Shown here piece by piece: positions 39,601-54,400 of a stretch of DNA of 64,000 bases (within the stretch, counting starts at the first letter, position 1; each line of letters starts with the position of its first letter). The DNA is taken from contig RCAB01000016.1 of the NCBI GenBank assembly GCA_003640385.1, positions 1-64,000 of the forward strand. The letters are read 5' to 3'. Source of the DNA: Setaria digitata. Lineage: Eukaryota; Nematoda; Chromadorea; Rhabditida; Setariidae. The notes below the pieces were generated by a model. The model had not been told where the DNA came from. It searched no databases and was given only the letters and a program-made list of their open reading frames with translations. Position numbers and translations under genes: made by a program.

Positions 39601-39933
39601 GTTATGAAGAAATTCCATCAATTTTTTTATTCATTTATATGTGATAAGAAAACTAATAAAACAAGGAAAAGGTGATGCAAATTTTATTAATGTAAAATAA
39701 AATATTTTTAATAACGGTTAAAAAAAAACAATTTTAGTCAAATTTGTAAATAATTGGTTGAATGAGAATGTTCTTGAAAAAAATGAAACATAAAATATTA
39801 TTAATGAAAAATTTGGTGAAGAGAAGGGAAATGATACTGATATGAATGAATGTAATGATGAGCGTAAGCCAAAGTTTTGTATCACCTCACTTGTTTCACC
39901 GAATCTGTAATTTATCATTCCGGTTTTGTCTTA

Positions 39934-39962
39934 AGCATCGTCGCAAGACGATGAAGGATGCT
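39934..39962. other. Small perfect stem-loop with GCAA loop
   Basis: CATCGTC-GCAA-GACGATG (39936-39953) forms a perfect 7-bp stem closed by a GNRA-type tetraloop. AGCATC and GATGCT further out offer a competing pairing. It stands out in AT-rich surroundings. It may be chance. Confidence 0.35.
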
Positions 39963-42066
39963 AGCGAACAAAACTCTCAAGAGTTCGAAGATGTCAGCTA
40001 ACAACAAAATTATCTTTAAAAACGAAAAAAAAAAAAAAATTGGAAAAAAAGTGGAGAAGAACCAATTGAAATAAATTGAAAAAAAAAGTGATGGCAAAAC
40101 ATGCTCAAAAACAATTGTCGAGAATTTTCCATCTCAATCTGTTTTTCTACCGGAACTCTTATCATTTCTTCATTTTCCACTAGAAATTTCATTATCAATT
40201 TTTCTTCCATACAAAAATTAACAGTAAATTTCGTCTTTTTAAAATTTTAAGGAAATAATACTATTCCGTGTTAAAAAAAAAAAGAAAGAAATTTTTATTT
40301 TTGACGAAAATAGCGATTCTTTATTCCTTTTTTTTGATAATGATAATTTTGCTCTGGATAATTTCATGATGCTATTTGAGGCAATATGATCTAATATGAT
40401 TGGAATGATTGGAGTGGTAACGCAAATGAGAGAGATGGGAAAATTTTAAAGGTAAAGTACTGAATATTACTGGTGAGATAAAACCCTTTTTAAATTCCAA
40501 AAAAAAAAAAAAAAAAAAAAAAACGAAAGAAGGAAAGCTGGTGTGAAACAATTTATTACACTTTCTTAATTATCATTTTACACATCATACAATCGTACCT
40601 GATGGCACAAACAATCGTTTAGATTCATGAAACATTCATGAATAAATAAATTCCATATGTGATATTTTGCCGTATAATGCGGGAAATTGATCCCATCATA
40701 TAACTTGCAATTTATAAGACATATAACTTAATTACTTATAATTCAGGAACAAATTTTACAATTTGTTTTTTTATCATAAAATCTTTTCAACCATATTGCA
40801 TTCAAACGAAAATGCTTCTCGAAATCATTTTTTCTCTTTTTTTTTTTTTTTTTTTAAAGACTTATATTATTAGATTATAGATGATTCTAAAATATGACTA
40901 ACATTACGATAAATTTTAACAATTTTCTGAAGCACTTAGTGAACGAGTGAAAATGGAACAGAAGATTGAAACAATTAGTTAATTTTTGAAATTTTTAAAA
41001 CTTTAAGAAAAAAGAATTAAGACAACTAAAAAACCGAAAAGCATAATTTGTAAGGGATAGCTTAAATAATATTTATGTATATGTGTGTATTCTTTTTTTT
41101 TTCGTTCATTATCATTTGATGATTGAGAAGTACACCTACAATTGGTTCACAAATGTTGAAGATAATTGATAAATCGTGGTGGAAATAATTTTGATTTTTT
41201 TTTACTTCAAAAATTTTCAGTCAGTTTAATGATTCGTTTTTCCCTTAATTTTTGTGTTTTTCTTTTCTTTCCACATTTCTTTTATTTTTTTTTTCTGCTT
41301 TTTTTCCATTTTTTAATGGTTTAATATTAAAAAAAAAAAAAAAAAAACGAAATGGAAGAGATATTGTTAATAGTTTGCAAAATTAATATCTTTTGAAATT
41401 GTTTTCTTTTTCGTTTTTAAATATTTAATTTTAATTTACAGCTGCACAAATTATTATTTTTTTTTGTTCATTAATTTCTTTTCTTTTCTTTCTTTGAATT
41501 TTATTAATATTGAAACATTTACTGGAAAATTTTAACAACATGTTTGGGATTCGTTTTCATTTTTATCGTTTTTCGATCATTCGATAAATGTTTGTACGAA
41601 AATGTTCAAATGGCATTTTTTTTCCCAAATTCATTTAATTTGAGAAAAATTTATAATTTATCAAATTTTTTTTTACATTATATACTATTTATCATTTTTG
41701 TTTATTATCAGTAACAATTATCTAATTAATTATCATATCGCAGTCACACTTTACCAATTATTCACTATTATCCTTTATGTTTAATCATAGTAAAATTTCG
41801 GTAAGCAGGAAAGAAGATATAATATTTACCGAGACAAAGAAAAAATTGTTAAAATTTTAAAATGTCAACTTATATTTTCTTATTTTTCTTTTTGCATTTT
41901 TTTGATAGCAAAAATCAAACCATTAAAATGGCACGGTTTTGATATTAATTAATTTGCTTCGTATTATATTGATTGTTCACACGTTAACTTCATCTTTTTC
42001 TTTGTCATCATTAAAATTGAAAACTGTAAACATAAGGTGCTATTTTTTTTTCTCTTTTCATTTCAA

Positions 42067-42097
<31 letters not shown>

Positions 42098-43000
42098 TCC
42101 CGTTTTATGAAACAAAAAATGTTTCATTTCATTTCATAGCCTGACTTTTTGATTGATATCATTCATTAAGACTAAGCTGTTTCTTAATTTTACACAGTCG
42201 AACTTGAAGCTACCATTACTAATGATAATTTTTAATCTACTATTGCTAAGTTTCCATGAAATTATTGTTCGAAATAATATTTCGTCGATGTTATTTATTA
42301 TTCTCGTTTCCGAAATGATATCATCAAATCGATTGGTATTTAATAATTGAATCAATGTTCCGTTCCTCTTTCCATTTGTTCTTAACAGCCATTTAAAAAT
42401 GGCAAGAAAAGGAAGTGAAAAAATTTATGCATACAGAAGGAATATAAAATTAATGATTCGTTACCTTGATTAATAATTTTTTTTTTTCCTTTTAATTCAT
42501 AAAGAATTTTTCTCCTAACTTTTTTCTTTAAATTGTTGTTGAACAATAATTATTTAGGACTTTATATGATTCAAAAATCATTCAGGAAGGCAAGAAAGCG
42601 ACGCGCATATAAATTCAATGAAATATTACATTTTTTTTTTTTCTAATAAAATGCTAAATAATTTTAACAAAAAATGATAAAAAATGTTCGGATTGTTGTT
42701 TCAGGGAAAAAAAGTGATAAGGAGATATGAAACAAAAGGAAATAAATGTTATCAGACATGGATGATTCCCGAAAATTACTGAATTTAATATATTTTAAAG
42801 TAATTCAAATTGTTTCTTAACAAATAATATCCCATAAAAAAAAAAAAGAAAAAAAAAAAGCAAAAGAAATTGTTTTTAAAGTGAAATCATTTGGAGAGCA
42901 TTTAAAAAAAAATTTATTATTCTTTTTTTCCTTCGTTTTTTCTTTCGTTCTTCTTTTTTTTTTTGTGACGATGAAAGATCAGATGAAATGAAATTAATTT

Positions 43001-43127
43001 TTATTCTGTTTTCTCATCCTTGCTTTTTTATTTACTAAAAAAAAAAAATTAATTTCTTATTTAAAAAAAAATTAATTTCTTATTTTTTTTTAGTAAATAA
43101 AAAAGCAAGGATGTGAAAACAGAATAA
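43001..43127. repeat. Long near-perfect inverted repeat (45-bp arms)
   Basis: The left arm (43001-43045, TTATTCTGTTTTCTCATCCT then TGCTTTTTTATTTACT and nine A) and the right arm (43083-43127) are reverse complements with one mismatch. The 37-nt loop contains two copies of ATTAATTTCTTAT. The core is not just low-complexity A/T. No target duplication or transposon end was recognised. Confidence 0.85.
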
Positions 43128-45395
43128 TTATTCGATCTAATTTGGTTAATATGGTCGCCTTTTCAAAACTATTCAATTTGTTCAGACAACTTTTTTCTTT
43201 ATTATAACTAATTTTTATCATCTCTCTAATTAGAAAAGAATGATTTATTTGCAAAAAACAAAGAAAATTGACAGAAGACCGATTTACCGAGAAGTTAGTG
43301 ATCAAAGTTCACTCGTTTTTTTTTTTTATATTTCTTCAAAAGCAAAGTAAAAAAAAAAAAAAAAAAAACAACAGGAACAAAATAGACTTAAACAAAAATA
43401 AGAACAGATTTGTTGTTCTTCGAAGTTTCTTTAATGAATTTCTTCCCCTGCAAACTTCTATATTAGTAACTTGAATAAGAAATTGGCAATCAATCTCTTT
43501 CAGAGTATTTAGTATTTCTCTTTTTTATTTCAAAAAACTTCAGATAGAAGTCTAAGAGTTTGATTCAGTTTCAGTTGTCCAAAATACTTGACTAATAGTT
43601 TTTTTGTTAAAAGGAAAGTTTAATAGCAGTGTGAATTTTATTCTGTTCTTTTTTAATTTTCAGATTGATAAGTTGATAGGACGAAAGCATTTTCATGGCT
43701 CTTATTTGTAAGTAAAAGTAGTTCATCTGAAACTAGTCTAACTAGTCAAACATCAAAGACTAAAACTTATTGATTTAGAAAGAATGATAGTAGTTAATTA
43801 GCTAAAAAAAAATTGATTTTTTTGTCTGAACATAGAAAACCTAGAGGATTGACGACGCACTATGTGATAATTTATGAAGTGAATAGTTTTCTAATCAGCT
43901 GATCATGTGATCAGTTAGTAACCAATAGATTATTATCTGAAGATGTTAGAAAAGAAAAGTACACTAGAAATATTGTTATTGAGATAAGTGTGCGAATATT
44001 TTAATTAATTTGGAAATAATGAACTGTACTTTTAAAGCAATCAATTCACTGAGTCGGTAAAATATGATAAACTTCAAGCGATTTGCTGACAGAAGTGTAA
44101 GAATTTTGGACTTTTTTCAAAAATAAAGTAAAAAAAAAAAATAAATAAATAGATAAAAAAATAAAAGTACTGAACAACATTAGTTCAGTTTATGCTTTTT
44201 GTTGTCTATTTAATTAATGTTTGCTGATTCAAACAAGTTTGTAAACTCGTAATTAAATATTGCCTTTCAAGAATAATTAAAATTTTTAATATTATTTGCA
44301 AATTAGCGATGGAATTAAGCGTTGGATAACGTGTTAGTTATAATTTAAGCTTTGCAATGAGTTGTAAATCAATAGTGAAATTGAATGAAAAGTTGTAATT
44401 AAACAAGTTAAACGATAAATTTGCATGCAATATTTTACAAAGCTAACATGTAAATGATTCTTTTGATTAACTATACAAGTATATGGTATTAGTGATAAAG
44501 TACAAGATAGCGTAAATACAACAATTGTATAAAATATAGCACAAGATAATGTAGTTTTTTAGCATTACTATAAGATACAGTACAATGTATTATTTATAGT
44601 ATAAATGAATATCTTATTAAAAAAAGAAAAAAGGAAAAAGCATTAATTATACATGAATAGTTGCATGGATTACAGTTTTGCATCACTGTTACATATAAAT
44701 ATTTAATAAAGAATCTAAATTATTAATTTCATGCTTTATTCAATTTGTCCATATAAATTACTGTTTTTGATCGCCAATTAAAAAATGTCGAAACTCCTCA
44801 TCATTTAACTATTTTACATATATATCTAATTTTTATCTAAATTCAACGACAAAAACACATTTATAAAATTAATATATACTATAATATAAATATTATTAAA
44901 ACTATTGATTAATTAAATGAATAAATAAATAAACGAATTAATAAATTGTATGAGGTGAACAATCTATTCATTGCATGTGGAAGGTAAGAATTTTAAAACG
45001 AAATTAATGAAAAATCGATGGAAAATAATAACAGTTCAGTTATTTACCAAGAAACCAACTATGCGTAAATATTTCAAAGATTTTTTTTTTTTACTTGTTC
45101 AAACTCTATTCGGATAAATGAATTTTAAAATCACAGTTAATTATTTGATAAATACATTTAATATAGCCATAATTTTGCTGTTTCCTCTTTTTTTTTTTTT
45201 TTTTTTTCATTCTTCTTTTTTAATAAGGCAGTTGCCAATTTTTTTTTTTTTTTTTCTGAATTAATTACTGCTTTCCATATGATTTATTTTTTGGGAATGA
45301 AACGAAATTGAAATCAACAGTCGACTAATAACTATCCTAAAATTTGAATACAAATTAAATTTGATAAAAAGTGAATGCAGACATTTACACATTTT

Positions 45396-48300
45396 TTATA
45401 ATATTGCACATAAGCTTGACTTATTTGGACAATAAATAGATGAAAATGATTGATCAGTGATTTGTTTTGTTACTGATGCTTTAGGTGTCTGCGCTGGCGT
45501 CAATGATGCGTGTGATACCAATGATTTGCTTGATTTCAGGATTGACCTGATTGGTGCCGGCTCCTTACTATCTTTTCGAGCTGTCAGCCTACGAGAATTA
45601 CTGTATTCTACTGATTTCGATCCGGATTGTATTTTCTTCTCAGTTTTTATTGTCACTCTTGATGTTCTAGCACCACTTTGAATTCCTTAAACGTTGATAT
45701 AATTGTGAAATTATTTTCATAAATCCGCTCCTAACAATTAATGAAATATTACAATACTATTTCATCAATGTTTCCTTTGGGAAAAATGTGAAAAATTCTA
45801 CGATTTAAAAAATTCTAATTACAAATGAACTTACTACCTTGATTCATCATAAAATTGCTAGATTTTTTGCGATCATGTGATCCAATCAGTTTATTTGCTG
45901 GTGTATTGTGAAGACAAAGGATTGGTAATTGACAGTAATCAGTTAATTGCACCAAAATACGATTACAGTCCGCTGATGTCACCTTAATGAGTCGTCAAAT
46001 GATAATGTTTGTAATTGAAGTATTTCTTTTTTCAAATTTACCTTTAAACCTGCATATTTCTTGGATATTTCAATTAATGATTGCGAAATAAGTAATGAAT
46101 TTTTTAAAATAACACTTCATTAATAAAATTCAAAAATTTCAATTTCTTACTACTTACAAGTTTTTTTGCAACGCTGTGAGTATTGAATGATGAAATCAAC
46201 TTCCCATTTTGTATGTTGTAAGCTTCAATCCAACCGGTTGAATTTGCTGAAAGGCAAATATCATTAAGTGATTCAGTGATACGATGATATATGAAAATTG
46301 ATTCGATAACCTGATAAGAAATCAAACTGCGTCAAGTTGCCAAAAAAATTATGCAGAAGTGAGCAAGCTTGTAGCCAATAATGGCACAGTAAAATATATT
46401 ATATGACAGATATAAAACCATACGCAACTGTCTAATTGGACTTAATTAATAATGTTTTAATTATTTCCGTATATAACCTGAAAGAATAACAGTCGTATTA
46501 GAATTAATGGTTAACGTCGTTACAGGTGATTCTGTTTTTAATGAGAAAATCGCATTTCCAGTTGATACATCCCAAGCAATGATTTGTGAATCTCTTGCAC
46601 CACTGATAACTTTACTTTCATCATCAGTTACAGCACAACATACGATTGTTTCTTCATGTCCAACAAGTACCTGTATTTAAGTGTTACTTTAAAATCGTTA
46701 GTATTTGATGATAGCCAATTAATTATGTGTAACTTTATCGTTTGCATCTCAGTGCATAACTACATTCGTCATTATGTTTGACCACCTGACAGGTTAAAAT
46801 CTAAGTGATCAATTTATACCTGCTTGAAAATGACAAGTTGGTGAATAAAATTATAACGCATTTTCTGCTGTTGTAATTATTAACACAGAATAGATACGTT
46901 ACTTTTATTGGCAGCTTCTGTGAAGAAAAATACAAACTTTTACTCCTGTTATTGATACTCAATTTTATCAGTAAAAATATATAACTACTGTTATGACCTG
47001 TACAAGGTAGCCGGTATTCATTTGCCATAATTTTAATGATAAATCAGCTGAACCGGTTGCAAGTAAATTGCCCATTGTTGAGGTACTAAAGCATGTTATT
47101 TCTTCATTATGGCAAATTTCCGTTTTCATTACAATGCTTTCATCCTCAATGGCCCATATCCTCAATCTGAATTCACATTTATTTCAATTTTTCTAACTAA
47201 AGGAATTAATTCAATTAAGGAAGTTCGTTTAGCCCAAAGCAATTTTTATTTGAGGTGATTAGGCAAAATCAACGAAAAATTAATCATAAAAGAGCAAAAA
47301 AAGAAAAAGAAATGAGTGCCAAAGTAAATGAATATATTAACAAAAACTTTTTCTTTTCAGTCTCATTTTTTACCAACTGGCTTTAGTGTAAATAAATTGA
47401 TTGATCTAACGAGTAGATGAATCTAAAAATAATTAATTGATTAGTTGCTAATTTTTATGGTGATAAATTTTTCTAACATAAGGTCACTTCATCACCAAGA
47501 CCGTGTGCATGCCATCGTAGTGTATTCATAGCAATTCTAAATGATAAATCATTTTTACCTTCTTCAACCTGACGTTAAATTCTAAAATTTTCTTCTTACT
47601 GTTATTTCATATCATTTAAAAAAAAAAATAAAGTAATTAATTTATTCATTCGGAGCTTTCAATTTCTTACAAGAACACTTTAATAGCATAAGTAAAAAAA
47701 AGAAAAAAAAAAAAAAGAAGTTTGAAATTTGGCTAAGTTGGAATTCAACGAAAAAAAAAGCAATGAATGATATTAATTTAATTTAATGTAAAGAAATGAA
47801 AGGAAAAGTATAATTACTCTTTATTATTATCCGGAAAATATCCGACCAGGTAAATACTATTAAGTGGCAGAAAAATTGGTGGTTGTATACCGGTAAATGC
47901 AAGAATTCTATCAGCTTGCAATGTTTCATCAGTACCGAATAAATTCCAAATTAGGACAGTGTTAGACTGATCTGCAGATAATATTCGAAAACCGTCTGGT
48001 AAAGAGAATATAGATTCGATTGCTTTGCTATGATGCTAGAAAGCAGAATAAGATGAAAAATTGCAAAGCTATCTAGCATCATTTTCTGGTCTAAGAAAAA
48101 TTTTTCATTCCCTTACAATAATGCTTCATTTCTCATATTATTTTATTGCCAGGATCATTTTCTAAATTTTTTTCTTCACTACTTTTTTTGCGGACTTCAA
48201 TTTGGATTTCAAAAAAAAACTAAACGATTTAATTTTAATATTCATAGAGAGTGAGAGAGAGAGAGAAAGAGTTTGCATTATACTTTCATTAACTGATCAA

Positions 48301-51300
48301 ATTATTTGAAATGTAATCAATGTACGACAGGTACACATACATTAACAACTCGTCTCAATTTGCCGTTGCTTGAATTCCAAATATTAATTTGTCCTTCGGC
48401 GTCACCACTTAGCAGAAAAATTGAATTAGCAGAAAATTTTGCACGAACTACAGGTACGAATCGTTTCTGGATCATCTTAAAAATAACATTCATAATCGTT
48501 TTCTGCTCTTTTTTTTTTTTTTTTTAAATTAAATTAAATGAACTTTTGAAAATTTCAACTGTTTCCCAAATTTTAGTCCTTTTACTTTTTTCTGCAATGA
48601 AATTTTAAAGAATACGAACCGTACAAATGCATTGACATATATCTAAATCCCATAATGCTACAACACCATCACTTGTGGTACAAGCAGCACTTCTCTCATC
48701 TGGTGACATGCATATATCGGTTACAATACCTTTAATAATTATCACTAATTAAGAGAGTGGTGTGGGAAAGCAACAAAAGCCGAAAAGGTAATTGAGGGAT
48801 CAGGTTAACAGAAAATTGATTGGACTGGATGAAAAAAAGCCGAGATAAGAAATTCAAATTAATTTTGTTACTACTTCTTCCTCTCCTCCTGTTCAAACAG
48901 TAACAAATTATCTACCTTGTTCTTGATTACTGGTACATGTTGCACGGTGTTGGTGCTGTATATTCCAAATACTAATTCGATTACCACAAGCTGATAGCAA
49001 GAAGTAATTATCATTTGTTATCTAAATACTCAATGCTTAAAATGGAAAAAAAGGGAAAGATAAGAAAAAAGTACTGTAAAAGTTAAAAGAATAAAATTTA
49101 AATTACAAAATTAGAGACAAATGAAACATGTAATTTTCCTTCCTATTTCAAACAATTGCATTAATAATGTAAATAATGAAATTAGACAAAAATTTAAATC
49201 TATTAATAATCCAAAGATAAATTAAAAATTCAAATCGAAAATAGAATACTTTAAGTGATGTGACCGGTTGTTTATTAATACAGTTTAAAATATCCAAAAG
49301 TTTCCCATTATGTATATCAAAAACGTAGATTTTTGCAAATGTTGCAACGAAAAGTTGACAGTCATCATATGCAGCAACCATTGATACAATTTTTCCATCA
49401 TGACCTGACAATTCGTGCAATTCCTGACCGGATACTGTTCCGAATACTTTTAACGTTTCATCTTCGCATGCAACTATCACAAATGCATCGTTACTGTAAT
49501 CATTTTAAACTGTACAAGCTGAATTGTACAATAATTATGGTAAAATTAATTGACCTATTGCTTCAATTCATTGTTTGAATTTAGTTTTGTGAATTTTTTT
49601 AATCTTTGATTAATTAATTCTAAAAGCAAAAAATTGTTGGAAATTTTACCTGGTCATTGTAATGCACGATACGGGTGCCATAAGGCCAGCTAATCGAACG
49701 GCTAATTCACCGGTTGATAAATTCCAAACTACAACAACAAATTCTCCAGATCCTGAAATCACTATTCAATATGATAATAGTTCTAATTGATATCAGACAT
49801 AATTTGAGATCTAGATTTTAAACTTCCCTGAAAAACAATACAAAGCACTGATAACATACCAGTAACCAAGAATTCATCGTTTGATGCAAGTGCCAATGAA
49901 ACAACAGTTCCTGTATGATCCTTAAATGATTGTACAATTTCCCAGTTTTCCACCGATATTACCTAAATTATTATTTTGTTTTCCAAACATCTTCAATCAT
50001 GGATTTGAATATTTTCATTTCAAATTATTATGATTTAGTGGAATGCATACATTTGCACATGAATCCGTACCACCAGTGATAATATATTTGCAATTGGAGC
50101 TTATCAGTGAACAAGTTACGCGTCCTTCATGTGGTTTCATCACGTGTACAGCTTCATTCTGTAATAAAATTTCAACTTAATTTGAAATTTTTAATGACTT
50201 GAATGGAAAATTCAATCAACCTTATGTAAATACAGCATTTAATTATAGCAGAGTAAATTATAAAAATAAACCATGCAATATTTTGCAATATTTTCAAGTA
50301 CTTTGATATGTGTCTGAAAAATTTTTGAAAACAAACTTTTTGAAACAACCGAATACTTTTATTCTATGAAATAAAGAATTAATTTTTAAATTACTATTGC
50401 TTTTGACCTTTGTAAAATTCCATATCCTAACAGTACAATCCGTTGATGTTGTTGTGAAAAATTTGCCATTACTGCTAACAGATATTGACGTAACACGTCT
50501 TTCGTGGCCTAAAATATTTTTTCAATTATTTGCAACCTAAAATAATTTTTCAACCAGAACACAAATAATAATATATTCTACACAGTTATTATTTAAAAGA
50601 GCAAAAAAAAAAAAATATTTAGATGTATGTTTAATTTAAAAATATTTATTGTTCCTTGGTTATTTAAAATAAATTTATTTTACTGAAAAATTTAACAAAC
50701 CCTGAAATGTACGAATTAATATTTGTGATGTGATATGATACATATATATTAAACCAACTGAAGATTCATTGCCAGCAATTAATAAATGCTGATGATTAAA
50801 TGTTGGTTGCAAGATTGTATAGGATGATCGCCATTCCGGTAATGTAAATGATAAAATCTTAAAATATTTATAAAACAAAAAAATTGAAATGAAAATTTAT
50901 AAATTTTAGTTTTATGATAATTTCGATAGTACTGAATGAATTTTGCGTCATAAACAGTCTACCCGTTCCACTTTTCTCGGTGCTATCCAGCATGTCAAGG
51001 GTACCAGTAAGGGCCGAGAATGATATCGATCAACCCATGACATTGCCTGTTCAACCATCATATTCAAAAATAGACTATTTGTTGCTGTAAAAAATTAAAT
51101 AAAAATTTCATGAATAATTTGACTGTCCAAATTAAAGACTACTGTCAGAAATGAGTTTTATCAATATCAACATAGTGATTTATTTTTTTACAAATTTCAA
51201 TCTGCAATCATTTCACTTCTAACCCAAGTAATAATATTAATAATAATAATATTAATAATAATAATATTAATAATAATAATANNNNNNNNNNNNNNNCAAT

Positions 51301-51320
51301 AACAATAATAACAATAATAA

Positions 51321-51406
<86 letters not shown>

Positions 51407-54400
51407 GTAATAATNGTAAATGATAATAATTATTAGAATTAATAATGATAACAAAACATAAGCATCTACCAATAATTACAGTGGTAATTCTGCAAATTTT
51501 TCCAGTTAACTAATAAAGTAATTAACCTCGCGTATATCGCAATCTGTTAATTAGTTCAGCAGCTAGTTGATCACAGTCACGTGTTATTGTAATTAACGAA
51601 GGAAATATGACCTGTTGAAACAGCATCTAAACATATGCAGTTTTAATTTTTTCCATTTGAAAATATTACTGATAAGCAAAATGAGAGGCTTTTAGCACGG
51701 TTCAGTATATTATTTTTGAGGTTAACAGTGATAATAGTACTGATTATTTCATGATGAGATATTTTGATTTCAATTACTGATTTCATTCAGGTGAAGTGAT
51801 GGACCATAATCTTTGATTGAAATATTTGTTGGTCCAGAATGCATGATAAATCACGTAGTTCTAGTTTAAATAGTAAGTAGTGCCCTACCACTTCATTAAA
51901 CTGATTCTAGCGCTTCATTAGACTGATTTTCATTTTCAGGTTTACGAGCCAACCGATGCAGTAAACTTCAAGTTTTCCCTCCTCCCATTCAGTTCCTCCA
52001 TCTTCTTTCTTTCACCGAATCATTGCTTCATTAACAATTAAGCACCTTCTCAAACAGACGATAGGTATCATTTCAATGCTTTTTTTTCTTTAATGAGGAA
52101 TATCAGCTAAATTTTTCCATGATATAAAAAGTTTAAAAAAAATCGTAGTTTGTAACAAAATAACCAGTGCTATTTATTTGCTGATATAAGAAATTGATAA
52201 GGATTATTTCAATGCTGATAATTTTTTTAGTTAATGAAATTACCAGTATATCATGATGAAGCACTTGCATACAACACTCTTCATAAATGCTCAACAACTG
52301 GATAATTCCGCACGAACGAATGTATGCATCAACATATTCGAAGTGACACAGTGCAAGTCGTTTCAGTTCATCCAAATTACCTAATTAAATTTTTAAAATT
52401 TTTTCTCTCTCCTACCCTTCCTCATACTTCAAAGTACAAATTTTAGAATTTTTAAATAATTTCAAAAGGAAAACAAACATAATATTTTCCCTTAAAATGT
52501 TAACAAGTGAAATGATACAAAATCTCATTGTCAGATTGTTCGGAACGGTTCAAATAAATATGTTCTCGAAAAGGTGCGACAATTTACCTGCATGCAGTAA
52601 GTGGTACCACAAATTTCGAACTTTTCGTACATTTATTGTGCCGTCATCCTGTTTCAGTGGTCGTGGAAATGTTGGAATTTCGGTCTGTGGTGCTGTCAAA
52701 GAACAAGTTGAATGAGTACTGTCATCATCGGCAAGTAAGTTTGTCATAAATCCATGAGCTCTTATGAACTGTCTCTAAAGTGTTACATTTTCAATTATAG
52801 TATTTTAAATATTATAATGACTAAATAACTCAATTATTTGAGTGTTTAAAATCATGAAAGTTAGCCTTTATGTCAACAAATAAAAATTTGTTTACAGTAA
52901 AAATTTTTTTTCAATCCCAAAATTTTATATTCCCATTCCACTGAAATTTCTAAAACAGACTTGAGTAGACAAATATCGGCGACGAGCTATATTTAACACA
53001 CATAAGTGACTCCATTTATAAACAAGACGATTTTCGCATACAAATTCTACTATAAGACATCCTAAAATTCTTTTTTTTTTTTTTTTATGAATAGTAATTA
53101 CTATAATAAAAAGGAAAAAATGATTTATATTACATCAGGTGAAATATTCGAAGTTGAACTGCTTATGTGTGTTTTTTTCACATCAGTTTTTTTTTTTAAT
53201 CTACCAATTTAAATCTAATTGCAAAACACATCCAAAAGTCTGTTTCCTTTTAAATTCATTAACGTCTAATTGCAAGCTTAATTTGATCATAAAAACAAAT
53301 GAATTGTGAAATAAATTGAGTTAAGAAGGAAAGAGAAAGAAAATGAAATAAATATTCAATAACCAAATTTATCAATGATTGTATGTATCAGTAGTGATAA
53401 TGATAAATGTCGGGAAGTTTCATCGTTCATTTCACCGCTCATTATTAATGCATCCAGAATTTCCAAAGTGGTAAGTCCATGAGATGTGACAATTAAAAGT
53501 TGCGCAACTGTCCGTACGATTAACTCTCCGATATCATTTTCAGCATGACAAAAATATTCATCGATATTATGACCAAATGGACGATTAGTTCCATCAATAA
53601 TTTGTTTCAGTGATAATTGAACAATTAGTATGTTATTGTTACTAGCTTTTGCCTGAAATTCTTATGAAATTCAACTTTTATTTATTTATTTACTTTTTTT
53701 TTTGGCTAAATCTTTTGTGAATTAAGATAAATTTTGATCTAGAATTCAGTCACTGGAATTAAAGGAACGAAGCAAAAAATTTCGCAAAAGCATACAACAG
53801 TTTGAATTTCATTTATCTGCTGAAGACTTAGTCTATTATCGTCAAAGTTTAAGTGGATATATTGCATGATATCATCGATTGTGAAATCCGGTAATTCCAG
53901 CAAGGCTGGTTCTTGCAAAATGAACGGTATTGTCGTTGGGTGGTCTGTTGTGCATATTAGAACAAGATTGTTTAAGCATTTCCGGAATTGTTGATCTAAA
54001 TTACTCAATATTCGTCCATATTTGATCATATTAGCATCATCGATTAATACATAAACCGGTCGGTTCAGCTTTTTTAACAATGATTTAAAAATGGCAAGTG
54101 TTGTTGATAAATGGAATGAGCTAATTAATGGTGTCGTATCTTGTCCTGTTAAATTGCATAATGTCATGCAAATCCCATGCCACAGTTCGTGAGCATATTC
54201 TGATCCAGATGTTAAATTAACAAACCTGGAAAGTTTAACTTTAAAACAATATAAATTTCGAAAAAAAAAAAAGGTAAGAAAAAGTGAATTTTACAGTTCA
54301 CATCGAAATTTTACGCATTCAAACTGGCTTATTAATCATCTAAATTTGGCAGCAAAACAAAAAGATATAATTAACCTTGAACAAACTTTCATACCTTGTG

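Larger units (their letters stand above)
36644..45395. other. 8.7-kb stretch with no gene seen
   Basis: Lies upstream of the PP1-targeting gene and downstream of the NWD1-like gene, both on the minus strand. Very AT-rich, with many runs such as 40500-40523 (A) and 42071-42098 (T). Short open frames are mostly Lys/Phe-rich products of homopolymers. It contains the palindrome at 43001-43127 and a small stem-loop at 39934-39962. AATAAA on the minus strand near 45283-45288 may be the NWD1-like poly(A) signal. Confidence 0.6.

Noticed and set aside
39718..40210. Three overlapping minus-strand frames
   Set aside because: No consistent splice model links them, and none shows a known motif; A/T runs cut through them.
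48306..48527. Plus-strand frame ([17 protein letters not shown]...)
   Set aside because: Antisense to a WD40 exon of the NWD1-like gene at 48341-48475.
51197..51472. Poly-Tyr open frame
   Set aside because: Simply the translation of the (AAT)n repeat, including N bases.
52497..52715. Plus-strand frame ([16 protein letters not shown]...)
   Set aside because: Antisense to the phase-matched NWD1-like exon 52588-52774.
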